A stretch of 64,000 bases of DNA, taken from the NCBI RefSeq assembly GCF_002575655.3, contig NC_053037.3, positions 501,464,544-501,528,543 of the forward strand, given 5' to 3'. Both the position numbers and the translations under genes were made by a program. A model generated the notes under the pieces. It worked only from the letters and a program-made list of their open reading frames with translations. It did no database searches and had not been told where the DNA came from. Numbering within the stretch: position 1 is the first letter of the stretch; each line of letters starts with the position of its first letter. Positions 10,342 through 21,369 of this stretch are shown piece after piece. Source of the stretch: Aegilops tauschii subsp. strangulata. Taxonomy: Eukaryota; Streptophyta; Magnoliopsida; Poales; Poaceae.

Positions 10342-12573
10342 AGACCTCACTTGTCCTCAAGCGGAAGCCGATAACGATAAATATGTCCACATGTTTAGAG
10401 ATAGAGGTGTCGATAAAATAAAATACGGACATGAGGGCATAATGATCATTCTTATAACAGCAACATATATATATTTTGTCATATGATTTCTTATGATCAA
10501 GTAATAATTTATTCACAATTCAAAGTATGAATCAAAAACTTCATTGAGAACTAACAAACTACAATCTCAGTCATTGAAGCAATTGCAATTTATTATAACA
10601 TCGGAACGAGTCAATATAAGAGCTTTTCAGCAAGTCCACATACTCAACTATCATTTAGTCTTTCACAATTGCTAACACTCACGCAATACTTATGGGTATA
10701 GAGTTTTAATCGGATAAAGAGAAAGATAGGGGCTTATAGTGTTGCCTCCCAACTTTTTACCTCAAGGGTAATGTCAACAATAATGATTCATGTTAACTTA
10801 CATCCAATTGGATATATATATATATATATCTGGATCTTTCCAACACAATGTGCTTGCCAAAGGATAAAATGTAAAAAGGAAAGGTGAAGATCACCATGAC
10901 TCTTGCATAAGGGTAAGAGAAAAAAGTAAAAGATAGGCCCTTCGCAGAGGGGAGCAGAGGTTGTCATGCGCTTTCATTGTTGGATGCACAAAATCTTAAT
11001 GCAAAAGAATGTCACTTTATATTGCCACTTGTGATTTGGACCTTTATTATGCAGTCCATCGCTTTTATTTCTTACACATCACAAGATCGTATAAAGCTTA
11101 TTTTCTCCACACTAATAAATCATGCATATTTAGAGAGCAATTTTTATTGCTTGCACCGATGACAACTTACTTGAAGGATCTTACTCAATCCATAGGTAGA
11201 TATGGTGGACTCTCATGGCAAAACTGGGTTTAAGGGTATTTGGAAGCACAAGTAGTATCTCTACCTGGTGCAAATAATTTAGCTAGCATGAGGGAGAAAG
11301 GCAAGCTCAACATGTTGGATGATCCATGACAATATACTTTATTTCGGATATAAGAAAACATAACTCATTATGTTGTATTTCTTGTCCAACATCAACTCTT
11401 TAGCATGTCATATTTTAATGAGTGCTCACAATCATAAAAGATGTCCAAGATAGTATATTTATATGTGAGAACCTCTCTTTCCTTATTACTTCCTATTAAT
11501 TGCAACGATGACCAAAACTATGTTTGTTAACCCTCAATAACTTTTAATCATCATACTCTTTATATGTGAAGTCATTACTCTCTATAAGATGAATATGATC
11601 TCTTTGTTTCTTTTTATTCTTTTATTCCCTCAAGATCATAGCAAAATAATCAAGCCGTTGACTCAACACTAATCTTTATTATATATAGCTCACGGACTCG
11701 ATTACATAGAGGGACGATAAGGCTAAACTCAAAACTAAATCATATTAAAACTTTATTCTACTAGATCAAGATATTACCAAAAGGATCGAACTAAGAAAAA
11801 CTGTAAAGATAGGAGTGTGATGGTGATACGAAACCGGGGCACCTCCCCCAAGCTTGGCAGTTGCCAACGAGAGTGCCCATACCCATGTGATTATATCTCT
11901 TTTGCTGGTGAAGAAGATGGTGGTGATGATGGATAGTCGCACATCGAGCATCAGAGATCCACCAACTTGCGGATAATGCCCGTGAGTGCGACGATATGCT
12001 CCTTCAACAAAATATTTTCACGTGTGAGATACTTGTTTTGTATACGAGCTAACTCAATCATCTTGAAAGCTTCAATCTCAGTTGGGGTAAGAAGATTTTG
12101 ATGAGGTGGAGGGATGTCTTCTCTTCTACTGCTGGAGCTTGGTCCTCCGTGGCCTTCTTGATCCCTTCATCCTTGTTGATCTCCATGGGTTCTTCCCTCT
12201 TCAGCTCTATCTTCGTAGCCAAGCATCATTGTCACCATTGTTGGAGGAGGGGGACGACATGATGCTTGGCCTTGACAACTCTGGCAGAAAACAGCTCGAA
12301 ACGAAAACGGAGGATGTTTGCGTGATACGGTGGTCAAAACCTTCGGGAGATTATATAATGATGTTTTACCGACCAAAAGAAGTATCGTGCAAGAAAAAGG
12401 AGTCCGGAGAGCGCACGAGGTGCGCACGAGGGAGGGGGCGCCTCCCACCCTCGTGGAAGCCTCGTGTCCTTCCCGGACTGCTTCTTATTTTCCTATTTTC
12501 TTAAATATTCCAAAACGGAGAAAAATTGCCATTAGAACTGTTTTGGAGTCGGTTTACTTACCGTACCACATAC
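10342..12573 (-). other. 3' non-coding region of the Athila-like element
   Basis: About 2.2 kb between integrase and the polypurine tract with no conserved open frame. The word AAGCTTGGGGGAGGTGCCCC (minus strand, near 11,850) resembles the polypurine tract. It recurs in the plus-strand element near 38,460, so it is a family feature. A short TATATATA run lies at 10,815-10,830. In Athila-group elements this position can hold an env-like ORF; I see none. Confidence 0.7.
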
Positions 12574-13797
12574 CTATTCCTTTTCGAAGTCTGAAACGTT
12601 CTGGAAAGTGTCTCTTATGTATTCCTCCGGGGTTATGGTTTCAATAATATTGGTTTCTACATTTATGGGATTACCTGAGATATAATGTTTGATTCTTTGA
12701 CCGTTCACCACCTTTGGATTTGTGCCTTCAAAGTTGTTGATTTTTATAGCACCGGAATGATAGACCTCCTCGGTAACGTAAGGACCCTCCCATTTAGAAA
12801 GAAGTTTTCCTGCGAAAAATCTTAAACGAGAGTTGTATAACAATACATAATCACCTATATTAAACTCACGCTTTTGTATCCTTTTGTCATGCCGTCTTTT
12901 AACTTTTTCTTTAAACAATTTGGCATTTTCATAGGCTTGGGTTCTCCATTCATCAAGTGAGCTAATGTCAAATAACCTCTTCTCACTGGCAAGTTTGAAA
13001 TCATAATTAAGCTCTTTAATGGCCCAATATGCCTTATGTTCTAGTTCGAGAGGCAAGTGACATGCTTTTCCATAAACCATTTTATATGGAGACATACCCA
13101 TAGGATTTTTATATGCAGTTCTATAGGCCCATAATGCATCATCAAGTTTCTTGGACCAATTCTTTCTAGACCTATTAACAGTCTTTTGCAAAATTAATTT
13201 GAGCTCTCTATTACTCAACTCTACTTGACCACTAGACTGTGGGTGATAAGGAGATGCAATTCTATGATTAACATCATACTTAGCAAGCATTTTATGAAAA
13301 GCACCATGAATAAAATGTGAACCACCATCAGTCATTAAATATATAGGGACTCCAAATCTCGGAAAAATAACTTCTTTATGCATCTTAATAGAGGTGTTAT
13401 GATCAACACTACTAGTTGGAATAGCTTCTACCCACTTAGTAACGTAATGAACAGCAACTAAAATATGTGTTTACCCATTAGAAGAAGGAAAAGGTCCCAT
13501 ATAATCGAAGCCCCAAACATCAAATGGTTCAATAACAAGTGAATAATTCATAGGCATTTCCTGACATCTACTAATATTACCAATTCTTTGACATTCATCA
13601 CAAGATAGGACAAACTTACGAGCATCCTTGAAGAGAGTAGGCCAATCAAAATCAGATTGCAATACCTTATGCGCAGTTCCATCTCCAGCGTGGTGTCGTC
13701 CATAAGCTTCGGAGTGACACTTGTGTATGATATGTTCCTGTTCATGCTCAGTTACACAACGTCTAATAACACCATCTACTCCTTCTTTATAAAGGTG
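12574..13797 (-). pseudogene. Integrase part of Gypsy pol, truncated
   Basis: The frame runs from the deletion junction at 13,797 down to a TAA/TAG region at 12,574. It shows the HHCC zinc-binding domain (HSEAYGRHH then CDECQ), then the catalytic core with FDYMGPF, TDGGSHF and the glutamate of GQVELSNRE, so D, D and E are present. Further on come a YKMVYGKACHLP segment and a C-terminal KWEGPYVTEEVYHSGA region. One TAA interrupts the frame at about 13,471-13,473, where the plus-strand relative has TAT (tyrosine). Everything upstream of the zinc finger is deleted. The enzyme would insert element cDNA into chromosomes; this copy cannot make a complete Pol. Confidence 0.88.
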
Positions 13798-14324
13798 ACG
13801 ACGTTGGCGATGATTTCCCCCTCCCAAAGGGAAGTTTCCCCGGTAGAACAGCTCTGCAGGAGCCCTAGATTGGTTCCGCCAAGGTTCTGCCTCGTGGCGG
13901 CGGAGTTTCTTCCCGAAAGTTTGCTTATGATTTTTCTCGGATGAAAGACTTCATATAGCAGAAGATAGGCACCGGCGGCCTGCCAGGGGGCCCACGAGGC
14001 AGGGGACGTGCCCAGGGGGGTAGGGCGCGCCCCCACCCTCGTGGCCAGGGAGTGGGCACCCTCTGGTATTTTCTTCGCTCAGTATTTCTTATAAATTCCA
14101 AAAATTACTTCCGTGGAGTTTCAGGACTTTTGGAGTTATGCAGAATAGGTCTCTAATATTTGCTCCTTTTCCAGCCCAGAATTCCAGCTGCCGCCATTCT
14201 CCCTCTTCATGTAAACCTTGCAAAATAAGAGAGAATAGGCATAAGTATTGTGACATAATGTGTAATAACAGCCCATAATGCAATAAATATCGGTATAAAA
14301 GCATGATGGAAAATGGACGTATCA
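13794..14324 (-). repeat. Remnant of the 5' LTR, joined to integrase
   Basis: Bases 13,794-14,324 match the part of the left LTR from about 9,808 to 10,327. The junction falls in the shared word GGTG (13,794-13,797), present both in the integrase sequence (TTTATAAAGGTG) and in the LTR (GGTGATGACG). An internal deletion by short-homology recombination explains this. Confidence 0.88.
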
Positions 14325-15183
14325 GTTCGTTTTAGGGCCGGTCACCGTCAAATGTCGGTCAACCAAAGGTCGAGCTCATGCATTGTCAGGATTTCCTCCC
14401 AGATCCTCGGATTGCTGGGTTCGACCTACATCAAACCCTGCATACGTATCTCGACCTTAACTACCTTGCCTTCATGGTTGTTATCTGTATCGAGAGGTAG
14501 GCACCACATATAAATTGCACATTATTCTATATTTAAAACACACATCACCCCTTCCCAACGTACATCATTTGGGCCGCATGCAAGAGGTGCTGGTTTTGTG
14601 GTCCCTCTCGTGCTATTTTTATGATGGTTCAATCTATTGGCCCAAGCGGTTTATCGACAACAACAACTGTCATTGGACCAAACGAAAGATTCATTGGTCC
14701 GTCTTATGGTAGGTCATGGCGACATGCAAGTATGACCAAAGTATCGATCATTACGTGCATCCGCCCCGCTGACACAAAGTGGGAGGTGGTGGGCCAAGCA
14801 TCCTAGCTAGGTACGACATTATGTCATTATATATATCCTAGCTAGGTGGTTGTTACGGTGCTTTCGGGTTTGCGAGGCAGGTGCCACCAAAGTTATACAT
14901 TGTGTATTTAAAGTTCTAAACATCCCATATATTCGTACATATATTTGGCCACTTCCAGGAGGTTCTTGACTTCTGGCCCTTCTCATCGATCTTCAACGAC
15001 GCGCCCAACCGTGGGCCCGCGGGGTCAAAGTTGTGCATTGGAATTTTGAACATCACACACCACCCTTTTCACTCATATATATTTGGGCCACATGCTGGTG
15101 TGGCTGTCTTTTGACCCTCTCTAACGTTATTTTTTGCTGAAAAGACTCTGATGACCCTCAACTGACACGGGGTATAGTATCTT
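14325..15183. other. Degenerate repeats, no gene
   Basis: Three or four loosely similar copies of a segment containing ATCACACACCACCC or a variant and TATATTTGGGCCGCATGC lie near 14,535, 14,918 and 15,045, with one copy (8,632) on the other side of the retrotransposon insertion. The spacing is irregular. The TAGCTAGG word is repeated at 14,800-14,845. I see no coding region. Confidence 0.5.
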
Positions 15184-15600
15184 AACTGTGTGCGATACAA
15201 GTGCGATGTGAATCACCACGACCGCGCAAGCGCGAGCAAATTAAGGTGGAGGTACTGGCTCAACCGTGTGCGATGCAAGTGCGCTGAAATCACCATGACC
15301 GCGCAAGCGCGAGCAAATTAATGTGGAGGTACTGGATCAGCCGTGTGCGATGCAAGTGCGCTGAAATCACCACAACCGCGCAAGCACGAACAAATTAAGT
15401 TGGAGGTACTGGCTCAACCGTGTGCGATGCAAGTGCGCTGAAATCACCACGACCGCGCAAGCGCGAGCAAAGGATGCAGGTACTGGCTTAACCGTGTGCG
15501 ATGCAAGTGCGCTGTAAAACCACCACCTGTGCAAGCTAAAGGCGGGTAAGTTTATTTGGAAATTAGGACGAACCGTGTGCGATAGACCAGCTCGCTAGAA
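15184..15600 (+). repeat. GTGTGCGAT tandem array C (76-bp units)
   Basis: Five consecutive units of about 76 bp begin at 15,184, 15,260, 15,336, 15,413 and 15,487. Each starts AACCGTGTGCGATGCAAGTG and contains GCTGAAATCACCAC, GACCGCGCAAGCGCGAGCAA and GAGGTACTGGCT. The fourth is shortened and the fifth is degenerate; a single GTGTGCGAT follows at 15,572. GCGCAAGCGCGAGC can fold on itself. The array lies about 470 bp upstream of the module-C ORF. Confidence 0.9.
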
Positions 15601-16914
15601 ATATAAAAAACAAACTACCCGCCTTGAGCGTAGAAAAATCGACGGATCCGCGCCACTTTTCCTTATTATCATACACGCATATTGTTATTGGACCGTGCGC
15701 AATCTTGGGCACTCGCGCCCCACATCAATTCCTTTACCCAAATTTTAGTAGTCGTCGTACTTCAACTGTCGCCCACACTCCTCGAGCACCGACCTTTTAG
15801 TAAAATTGCAGTAGCCGAGGCATTTGAACCGTCGCCCTCCCTCATCCACCACCATCTCCACCCACCATTACTAAAATTTTCAGTACCCGCGGCGTATCCT
15901 CAAACACAACCCCTCCTCTAGAGTACCCCACCCGCCCCTCCCCCATCGAACCCTAGCTCACAGCCGCCACCAACCCTGCTGGTCTGCCCATTCCTCCTAG
16001 CTTAGATAATAAAGTTCAGGTTACCTAGCGATTCCCATACCGTCACCCCACTCCCCTGAGTTTTTAGATGAGGCCTGCGGTGTCCCTCCCCGCCATTTCC
16101 ACATCCCCTGCTCCAGAATGTCGCAGCCTAAGATCGACCACGTATCCCGGGGAGCCCGACGAGCGTTCGGCCAAGCAGAGGTTTATCATGGCCTATCCGG
16201 CGGACGTTGGCGAGGTGGCCGACGTTCGCCCCGAACTGTCGATCCCGGAGCAACACGTCGCCGCGGAAGCCGGTGAAGACGTTGACTACATTGCCATGCC
16301 GAAGGCTTCATGTCAGCGGGCTAGCGTATTACTGTATCTCGGGAAAGCTGGCTACGACATCAAGCTCGTCCACACCGACGGCTTCACGCGGGCCATGTCA
16401 CAGGTTAAGTGGTCGATCCCCAACCCCTCTGGTTCAACCGCCATCGATCTCTTCGATGGCCCTACCGCTGATCTCCTCCGCCAAGCGGTCAAGGATTTGC
16501 GAGCTTTATACGCCATCGAGCACATTTTGTCACTTCTGAAGGACACGTTCTACGGTAGCGGCTTGGGATCCTCAATTGCCAAGTCAGATCTCGTCGACCA
16601 CGACCACGAGGAGGGCACCCACGAAGGTTCTTCCAAGGTGAAACAACCCATCTGTGACATCAGAGAGCGCACCATGGGTCTTTGCTCTTCCAACTAGAAG
16701 GATCCCGTCAATGAAATGTGAGGCAACATTCTATCAGCAAATCTTGCCTTTTATAGCTTGCCAACCCGTACTCTTTGTTGTAGTAGCATTTGCCGTGCGG
16801 TGCTTTAACTATGTCGTGTTTAATTATTTTAGTTATGCAAAAATGTATTGTTCAATAGGTCTATGTGATGTTTAAGTATGAATTGTCCACTTCAGTTTCA
16901 CGAATGGCTATATT

Positions 16915-17330
16915 TGGTTGTTATAGTGAGTAGATGCCTTGTTTATCTATATTTGCTTGTTAGGTTGGTTGGAGTGAGCATTTTTCCAGTTATCGACCAG
17001 ATGCCTTGTTTATCTGTATTTGGTTCTTAGTTTGGTTGTAGTGAGTATTGGTCCAGTTATCAAGCAGATTCCTTGTTTATCTGTATTTGGTTGTTAGGTT
17101 GCTTTTTTTTAGCATTTGTCCAGTTATCAAGCAGATGCCTTGTTTATCTGTATTTGGTTGTTAGGTTGCTTTTTTTTAGCATTTTTCCAATTATCAAGCA
17201 GATGCCTTGTTTATCTTTATCAGCTTGTTAGGTTGGTTGCAGTGAGCATTTGTCCAATTTTCAAGCATATGCCCTATTTATCTGTATTTGCTTGTTAGGC
17301 TGATTGCAGTGAGACTCTGTCTAGTTTTCA
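16915..17330 (+). repeat. 67-bp tandem repeat in the module-C intron
   Basis: GATGCCTTGTTTATCTGTAT recurs at about 16,933, 17,000, 17,067, 17,133, 17,201 and 17,267, i.e. periods of 66-68 bp over six units. Each unit also holds TTGGTTGTTAGGTTG and a CATTTGTCCAGTTATCAAGC-type word. A more degenerate TTTGAACGGCTATATTTGG word continues to about 17,470. It lies between the first ORF and the B3-like exons. Confidence 0.85.
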
Positions 17331-17826
17331 ATGGCTATATTTGGTTTTTATACTGGTCATTTATGCCTTGTTTATTTCAGTCATTCACAATGTCTTGTTC
17401 ATTAGGTGCAAGTCGAAACTGTGCCGCTCGAGTACACCAATACTAGTTTGAACGGCTATATTTGGGTCTAGTTATTCCTGGTGTAGTTAACACATGCCCT
17501 TTATTTCAGTTTTACACATTTATCCAGTGTGATGCTTAAGCATTACCTACATTCTATTCATTTTTAAAAATACCAGTTTGAATTGCAATATTTCATGGCT
17601 GTTAAGCCTGCTGTCGGTAACATTGCCTTCCATTTTATATCTGCTTTAACAACATGCTGAAACCAACACATTCAAGCTATCATTTGTAGATGATGTTGTT
17701 TAACTTTGCTATATTTGTTTGATGTTAAGATTGATGTACTTATCATGCCTTTCCACTATTTATGCTGGACAACAACAGGAGTGGCCACCATTTTCCGCCG
17801 AGGTTAGCTTCATCCCTCGGCTTGTA

Positions 17827-17868
17827 CTCCCCCCGTCGTTCCATAATGTAGTGCATATAGATCCAGGC
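17827..17868. mobile_element. Possible Stowaway-type MITE end fragment
   Basis: CTCCCCCCGTCGTTCCATAA with the following ATGTAGTGCATATAGAT resembles one end of the CTCCCTCCGTTCC class of Stowaway MITEs. No matching second end is present, so it would be a fragment. Confidence 0.4.
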
Positions 17869-18624
17869 ATGGACACTAGTTAGCTTCTAATATTGACTTG
17901 TTGCTTGTAGGTACATATGCCCTTGGCAAGGATCCACGCATCGACCCTTTTTGCGTATGGGGCAATGAGATATTGATGAACAAGCATCAAGTGAGGAAAC
18001 TGATAAGGATTATTAGCAAAAAGATACGAATGGTGGCAAGCAAATTATTTGTTTATGCTATATCCAACACAACAGTGAGCTGTCGGATGGTAACTACAAA
18101 CTCTGCAGCCTTCTCTTTTTACTGCCCATAATGAGTTGTTAGACAAAAATGTCTGAATCTTTTTCATTCCCAGTGGTTCCCGAAGTAGTTCACTCAAGAT
18201 TACCTCGCAAAGTACATGATTGGTGGACACACAATGAAAGTTAAAGTATTTCATCCAGACTACAATGAGCATCGAGAATTCCTAATGAAGACAGTGAAGG
18301 ATGGACGGGCCGCCATCACAAGGGGTTGGCCTAGAGTCGTGCGCGCATTACGCATGGAGGAAGGCACAATATGGGCATTCCGCTTCACCTTCTCGAGCAA
18401 CCAGAATGTCTTTCGACTCTATCTTTACAGTCTTTAGTACAACTGTGGTTCATCATTCTTTACTTGGTGCTTCTGTAGTTCTTCAGTATATGTACCTGTG
18501 CATCGAATTATTGATTCGTGGTTGAACCTATATTTCTAATAAACATGGTTGGATAAGAAATAAGTGATTGCCTACTTTCAAATTCAAAACATGTGATTTT
18601 TAAATTAGGGATTAATTAGGGATT

Positions 18625-19065
18625 ACACTGCACACGGTTTACGAAAGAGAAACATGTGCGATATACGTGGAGATCAGAAACGTTTCCAGGATCCACTACT
18701 TGTGCGATCAATCTCCACTGCACACACGACTTTCCCTTGAAAACTGTTTGCGTTAGGCCACCTTGCGTAAACGTTTACCACATAAAAAGTGTGTGTGATG
18801 GACAACCTTTGCCACACAGTTTCTTCTACGCACCGTGTGTGATGCATTCAATAACACAAACGATAAAATTATTAATATCGTGTGCAATAGCAACGCTATC
18901 ACAAACGATTTAACGGGAAAAATTGTGTGTGATGTACCTATGAACGGAGACGTTTTCCTTGGAGCGACTGTGTGGGATGTACATACGAATGGAAATGTTT
19001 TGCAGGGACTGACTGTGTGGGATGTACTTGCGACCGGAAACAATTTCACCGTATAATTGTATTTT
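18625..19065 (+). repeat. GTGTGCGAT-type tandem array D
   Basis: Degenerate units of about 45-65 bp carry GTGTGTGATG, GTGTGCAATAG, GTGTGTGATGTAC and GTGTGGGATGTAC, each followed by an AACGGAGACGTTTTCC-like word. The array lies between the end of module C and the leader of module D and resembles array A (1-1,320) more than array C. Confidence 0.75.
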
Positions 19066-19411
19066 TGAGCTCTACTGTACGTATTTCCGTATTTGAGTGC
19101 TCGCCGGTCGCACACGACCTCATTTTGCCGAGCGTGTGTGCCAGGAGGGCATATCCCCGACGGTTTCTGGGTTGTGTGGGAAGGACCCCCCTATCGCCCA
19201 CACTCACTTCGCGACGGTTCCAAATGTCATCGCGGAAAGGGGTTAAAAACCGTTTGTTTAGGACAGATGCGTACCAGTGAGGCCACAGTTTTTCCTGCCA
19301 TTTCCTCACCGGTTTCCCGCTGCCACCAAGCGATATTGCGCATATACCTAGGCGGCGTGCCACGCACCGAGGCAACAGGCGTAGCCTGTAGCACATCCAC
19401 CTTTTCGAAGC

Positions 19412-20142
19412 ATGCCAACCCACCAAAGCGTGGCCTCTGCCATCAACCTCCTCGATGAGGAAAACGAGAGGCGCCACGGTCCGTCAAGGCCGAGGCGCTC
19501 CCGGACAACGCGATGGACGATGTTGTGATGTGCGTCATCGCCATGGTTGAGTAGACCCTTGGCGCATGGCGCTTCAACACCGTGGATCAAGATAGGCATG
19601 TTAGCGCCGAGAGGCTACAGCTCACCGCACAACATGATCGATGGTGCATCGCAGAGCCAGCTAGGAGCGTCCGCGCCAATAGGCTGTTGCTCGCCGCACA
19701 GCTAGACTGTTGGAGCGCCACACAGCGAGAGGAGCGACATGCCGCACAACACGAGTGGATTCATCGGCGCTTGCCTGCTGTCGACAGGGCGTCGCAGCTG
19801 GGTACATGTCCCGTCAGTACCCCAATTCCTCGCCAGGAGTGGGCAGAGGCCATCTGCGCCGTACTTGCACCAAAGGCCTGCCGCACCGTACATGCACCGG
19901 ACGCCCGCCGCGCCGTTTTCCTTGTCCGCGGTCTGCTCCGTGCCAACGCGCTGGTCGCTAGGATCGACCACCTCCTTGGCCCAAGTGTCCACCTGGGCGC
20001 AGTAGAGGAACATGGCCGTCGCATCCTCGAGCTGGTGTACTCCGATGAAATAGCCAACTTGGAGCTCGAGATCGCACTCCAGATGTACCGCGAGCGTGTC
20101 GACTGCTTGGACGAACGCCTCCACAAGTTCAGGGAGAGCTAA
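19412..20142 (+). pseudogene. Module-D ORF, frameshift and stop
   Basis: The leader (CTCACCGGTTTCCCGC at about 19,305, then TTTTCGAAGCATGCC) matches that of module A (CTCACCGGTTTCCCGCC, then CCAAGCATGCC), which fixes the ATG at 19,412. The frame begins MPTHQSVASAINLLDEENER, comparable to the acidic start of the module-A protein. It shifts phase between about 19,470 and 19,490 and meets TAG at 19,552-19,554. It then runs open to TAA at 20,140 with PRQEWAEAICAVL (module A has PHKEWAEDLYDSV), ARIDHLLG, and a C-terminal helix containing SDEIANLELEIALQMYRERV. The intended protein is about 240 residues, possibly coiled-coil. Function unknown. Confidence 0.45.
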
Positions 20143-20407
20143 GAGCTACCGTAGTCAAGGGTTGCTGGTCATGGTCTCATAGACGCGTTTTATTTTTTTA
20201 GTCGTTTCGACGTGGATCGCTATGTATTCATAGCAATCATAATGTTGCTCTATTTATTGCTCTGTTTCAATGTGTGTACTCTGTTTTGCATTCTTACATG
20301 TTTTGTTTCAATGTGTGTATATATGATTTCCATTCTATATATATATATGTGGATGCTAACAACTAGATACAAATTAGTATACGAAAACAGATAGAAAATG
20401 GAATTCA

Positions 20408-20433
20408 TAATATATATATATATATATATATAT
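20408..20433. repeat. AT microsatellite
   Basis: An uninterrupted (TA)n run of about 26 bases lies in a wider A/T-rich stretch (20,325-20,480) with further ATATAT runs at 20,333 and 20,460. No gene lies between 20,143 and 20,635. Confidence 0.8.
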
Positions 20434-20635
20434 TAACTGTTCATTAGTTCATCACATAATATATATAATATGATCACATATACGTCATGATACTTAACTA
20501 CTAGGTACAATGCATACTATTGAAAATGAACAATACTCAAACTAATAATCCCTCTGTATTCCGGCAGCCCCTCGCCAGCAGCTCCCTAGTGCACGACGTC
20601 TTCCCTGCGCGGATGCAGTACTCCGCCTCCTCCGC

Positions 20636-21152
20636 CTAGCAGCGCTTGACGTACCGATCTGCCTCTTGCTGGCGGACGAGCACGAACGATCTTGCCAATT
20701 TGTTGGGCGCCCACTGGAGCTCCTCGTCGGTGACACGATGGAGCTTATCGGCCCACCTCCATGCATGGATGAGGTGCCTACCGGCTTTGACCTTCCTCGC
20801 GAAGTACCCATCTTCGTACACCTCCTCTGCACGGCAACGCGCCCACCCCCAAATCTCCACCGCCTCCTTTTTCTATTCGGCATCACATGCTTCATAGGCC
20901 ACCTGGTACCTGGCTTCCTCCTCCACCATCTCCTTCTTAAATGCCACTTTTCTCGCTTTCTCAGTCGGCGGCAGCAACTTCCACAGACAAAGATTGTACC
21001 GGCCCCGAAACCACTCCAAAGATGGGGGGCGCAACCTCGTCCGATGGCGCGTAGGAGTCCTCCTTGTCGCTGCTCTTTGACTAAGCATCCTCGGGGGGGG
21101 GGGGGGGGGGCGGCGCCTCCTTGTCGGCGCGTGGGCAGATTGGCAGCGCCAT
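20636..21152 (-). pseudogene. Hypothetical minus-strand ORF with poly-C frameshift
   Basis: The ATG at 21,152 follows a CT-rich leader and reads MALPICPRADKEAP, then enters a run of 18 C (the poly-G at 21,093 on the plus strand) that changes phase. Downstream the natural frame contains WFRGRYNLCLWKLLPP and EMVEEEARYQVAYEACDAE, a TAG at about 20,873, and then in the same phase EEVYEDGYFARKVKAGRH, DEELQWAPNKLARSF and VKRC before the stop at 20,636. I do not recognise the protein. An AATAAATAC word about 90 bases upstream of the ATG could be a TATA box. It lies tail-to-tail with module D and may be another repeat-borne gene fragment. Confidence 0.4.
21093..21110. repeat. Poly-G run of 18
   Basis: An 18-base G homopolymer lies inside the minus-strand pseudogene. 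It is prone to polymerase slippage and sequencing error, so the frameshift there may be partly technical. Confidence 0.8.
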
Positions 21153-21159
21153 GACAGAG

Positions 21160-21184
21160 AATTGAGAGAGAGAGAGAGAGGGCG
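21160..21184. repeat. GA/CT microsatellite
   Basis: GAGAATTGAGAGAGAGAGAGAGAG lies in the 5' leader of the minus-strand ORF. Confidence 0.75.
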
Positions 21185-21369
21185 AGCGAGGGTAGGATGT
21201 AGATGAGAATGCAGGCGGGACGACGTGAACAAAGTAGTATTTATTGGCGGCCGTAATCTAGACCAACGGGAATAGTACACATGCCGGTCGCGTCTGATTA
21301 ATAACCCGCACCACTCACCTTCCAAACCACATAGCACAAAATAGAGTGCCATTCTTGTGGGGTCCGGTT

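Larger units (their letters stand above)
8823..14324 (-). mobile_element. Deleted Athila-like Gypsy retrotransposon (minus strand)
   Basis: In element orientation it starts TGATACGTCC (5' LTR remnant, right end) and ends GGGTCATCA (3' LTR, left end). The flanks are GTTTG (8,818-8,822) and GTTCG (14,325-14,329), a 5-bp target duplication with one mismatch. Order from 5' to 3' on the minus strand: a 531-bp LTR remnant, the integrase part of pol, a long 3' non-coding region, a polypurine tract and a full 1,505-bp LTR. Most of the 5' LTR, the primer site, gag, protease and reverse transcriptase are missing. It is the same family as the plus-strand element beginning at 24,376. The Athila assignment is from the protease and integrase character and the long 3' non-coding region; Sabrina- or WHAM-like is a possibility I cannot confirm. 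Confidence 0.9.
16068..18437 (+). pseudogene. Module-C gene with a B3-like last exon
   Basis: The first ORF (ATG 16,068, open to 16,697) is unrecognised; it has an acidic tail HDHEEGTHEGSSK followed by a possible splice donor AAG|GTGAAA at about 16,637. A long A/T-rich intron-like region follows. An exon-like stretch starts near 17,928 after TGCTTGTAG and contains HQVRKLIRII and KLFVYAISNTT. The last exon starts near 18,174 after TTCATTCCCAG and contains AKYMIGGHTMKVKVFHPDY, AAITRGWPRVVRALRMEEG and FRFTFSS. The GW-P-x-VV-x-x-L-x-x-EEG pattern matches the second half of plant B3 DNA-binding domains. An in-frame TAG after WFPK at 18,186 breaks the last exon. That the first ORF and the B3 exons form one gene is inference. 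Probably a mobile-element-borne gene fragment that no longer makes a full B3 protein. Confidence 0.5.

Noticed and set aside
15184..15600. Regularly spaced repeats as a CRISPR-like array
   Set aside because: The repeated part is nearly the whole 76-bp unit with no unique spacers, and the context is plant mobile DNA.
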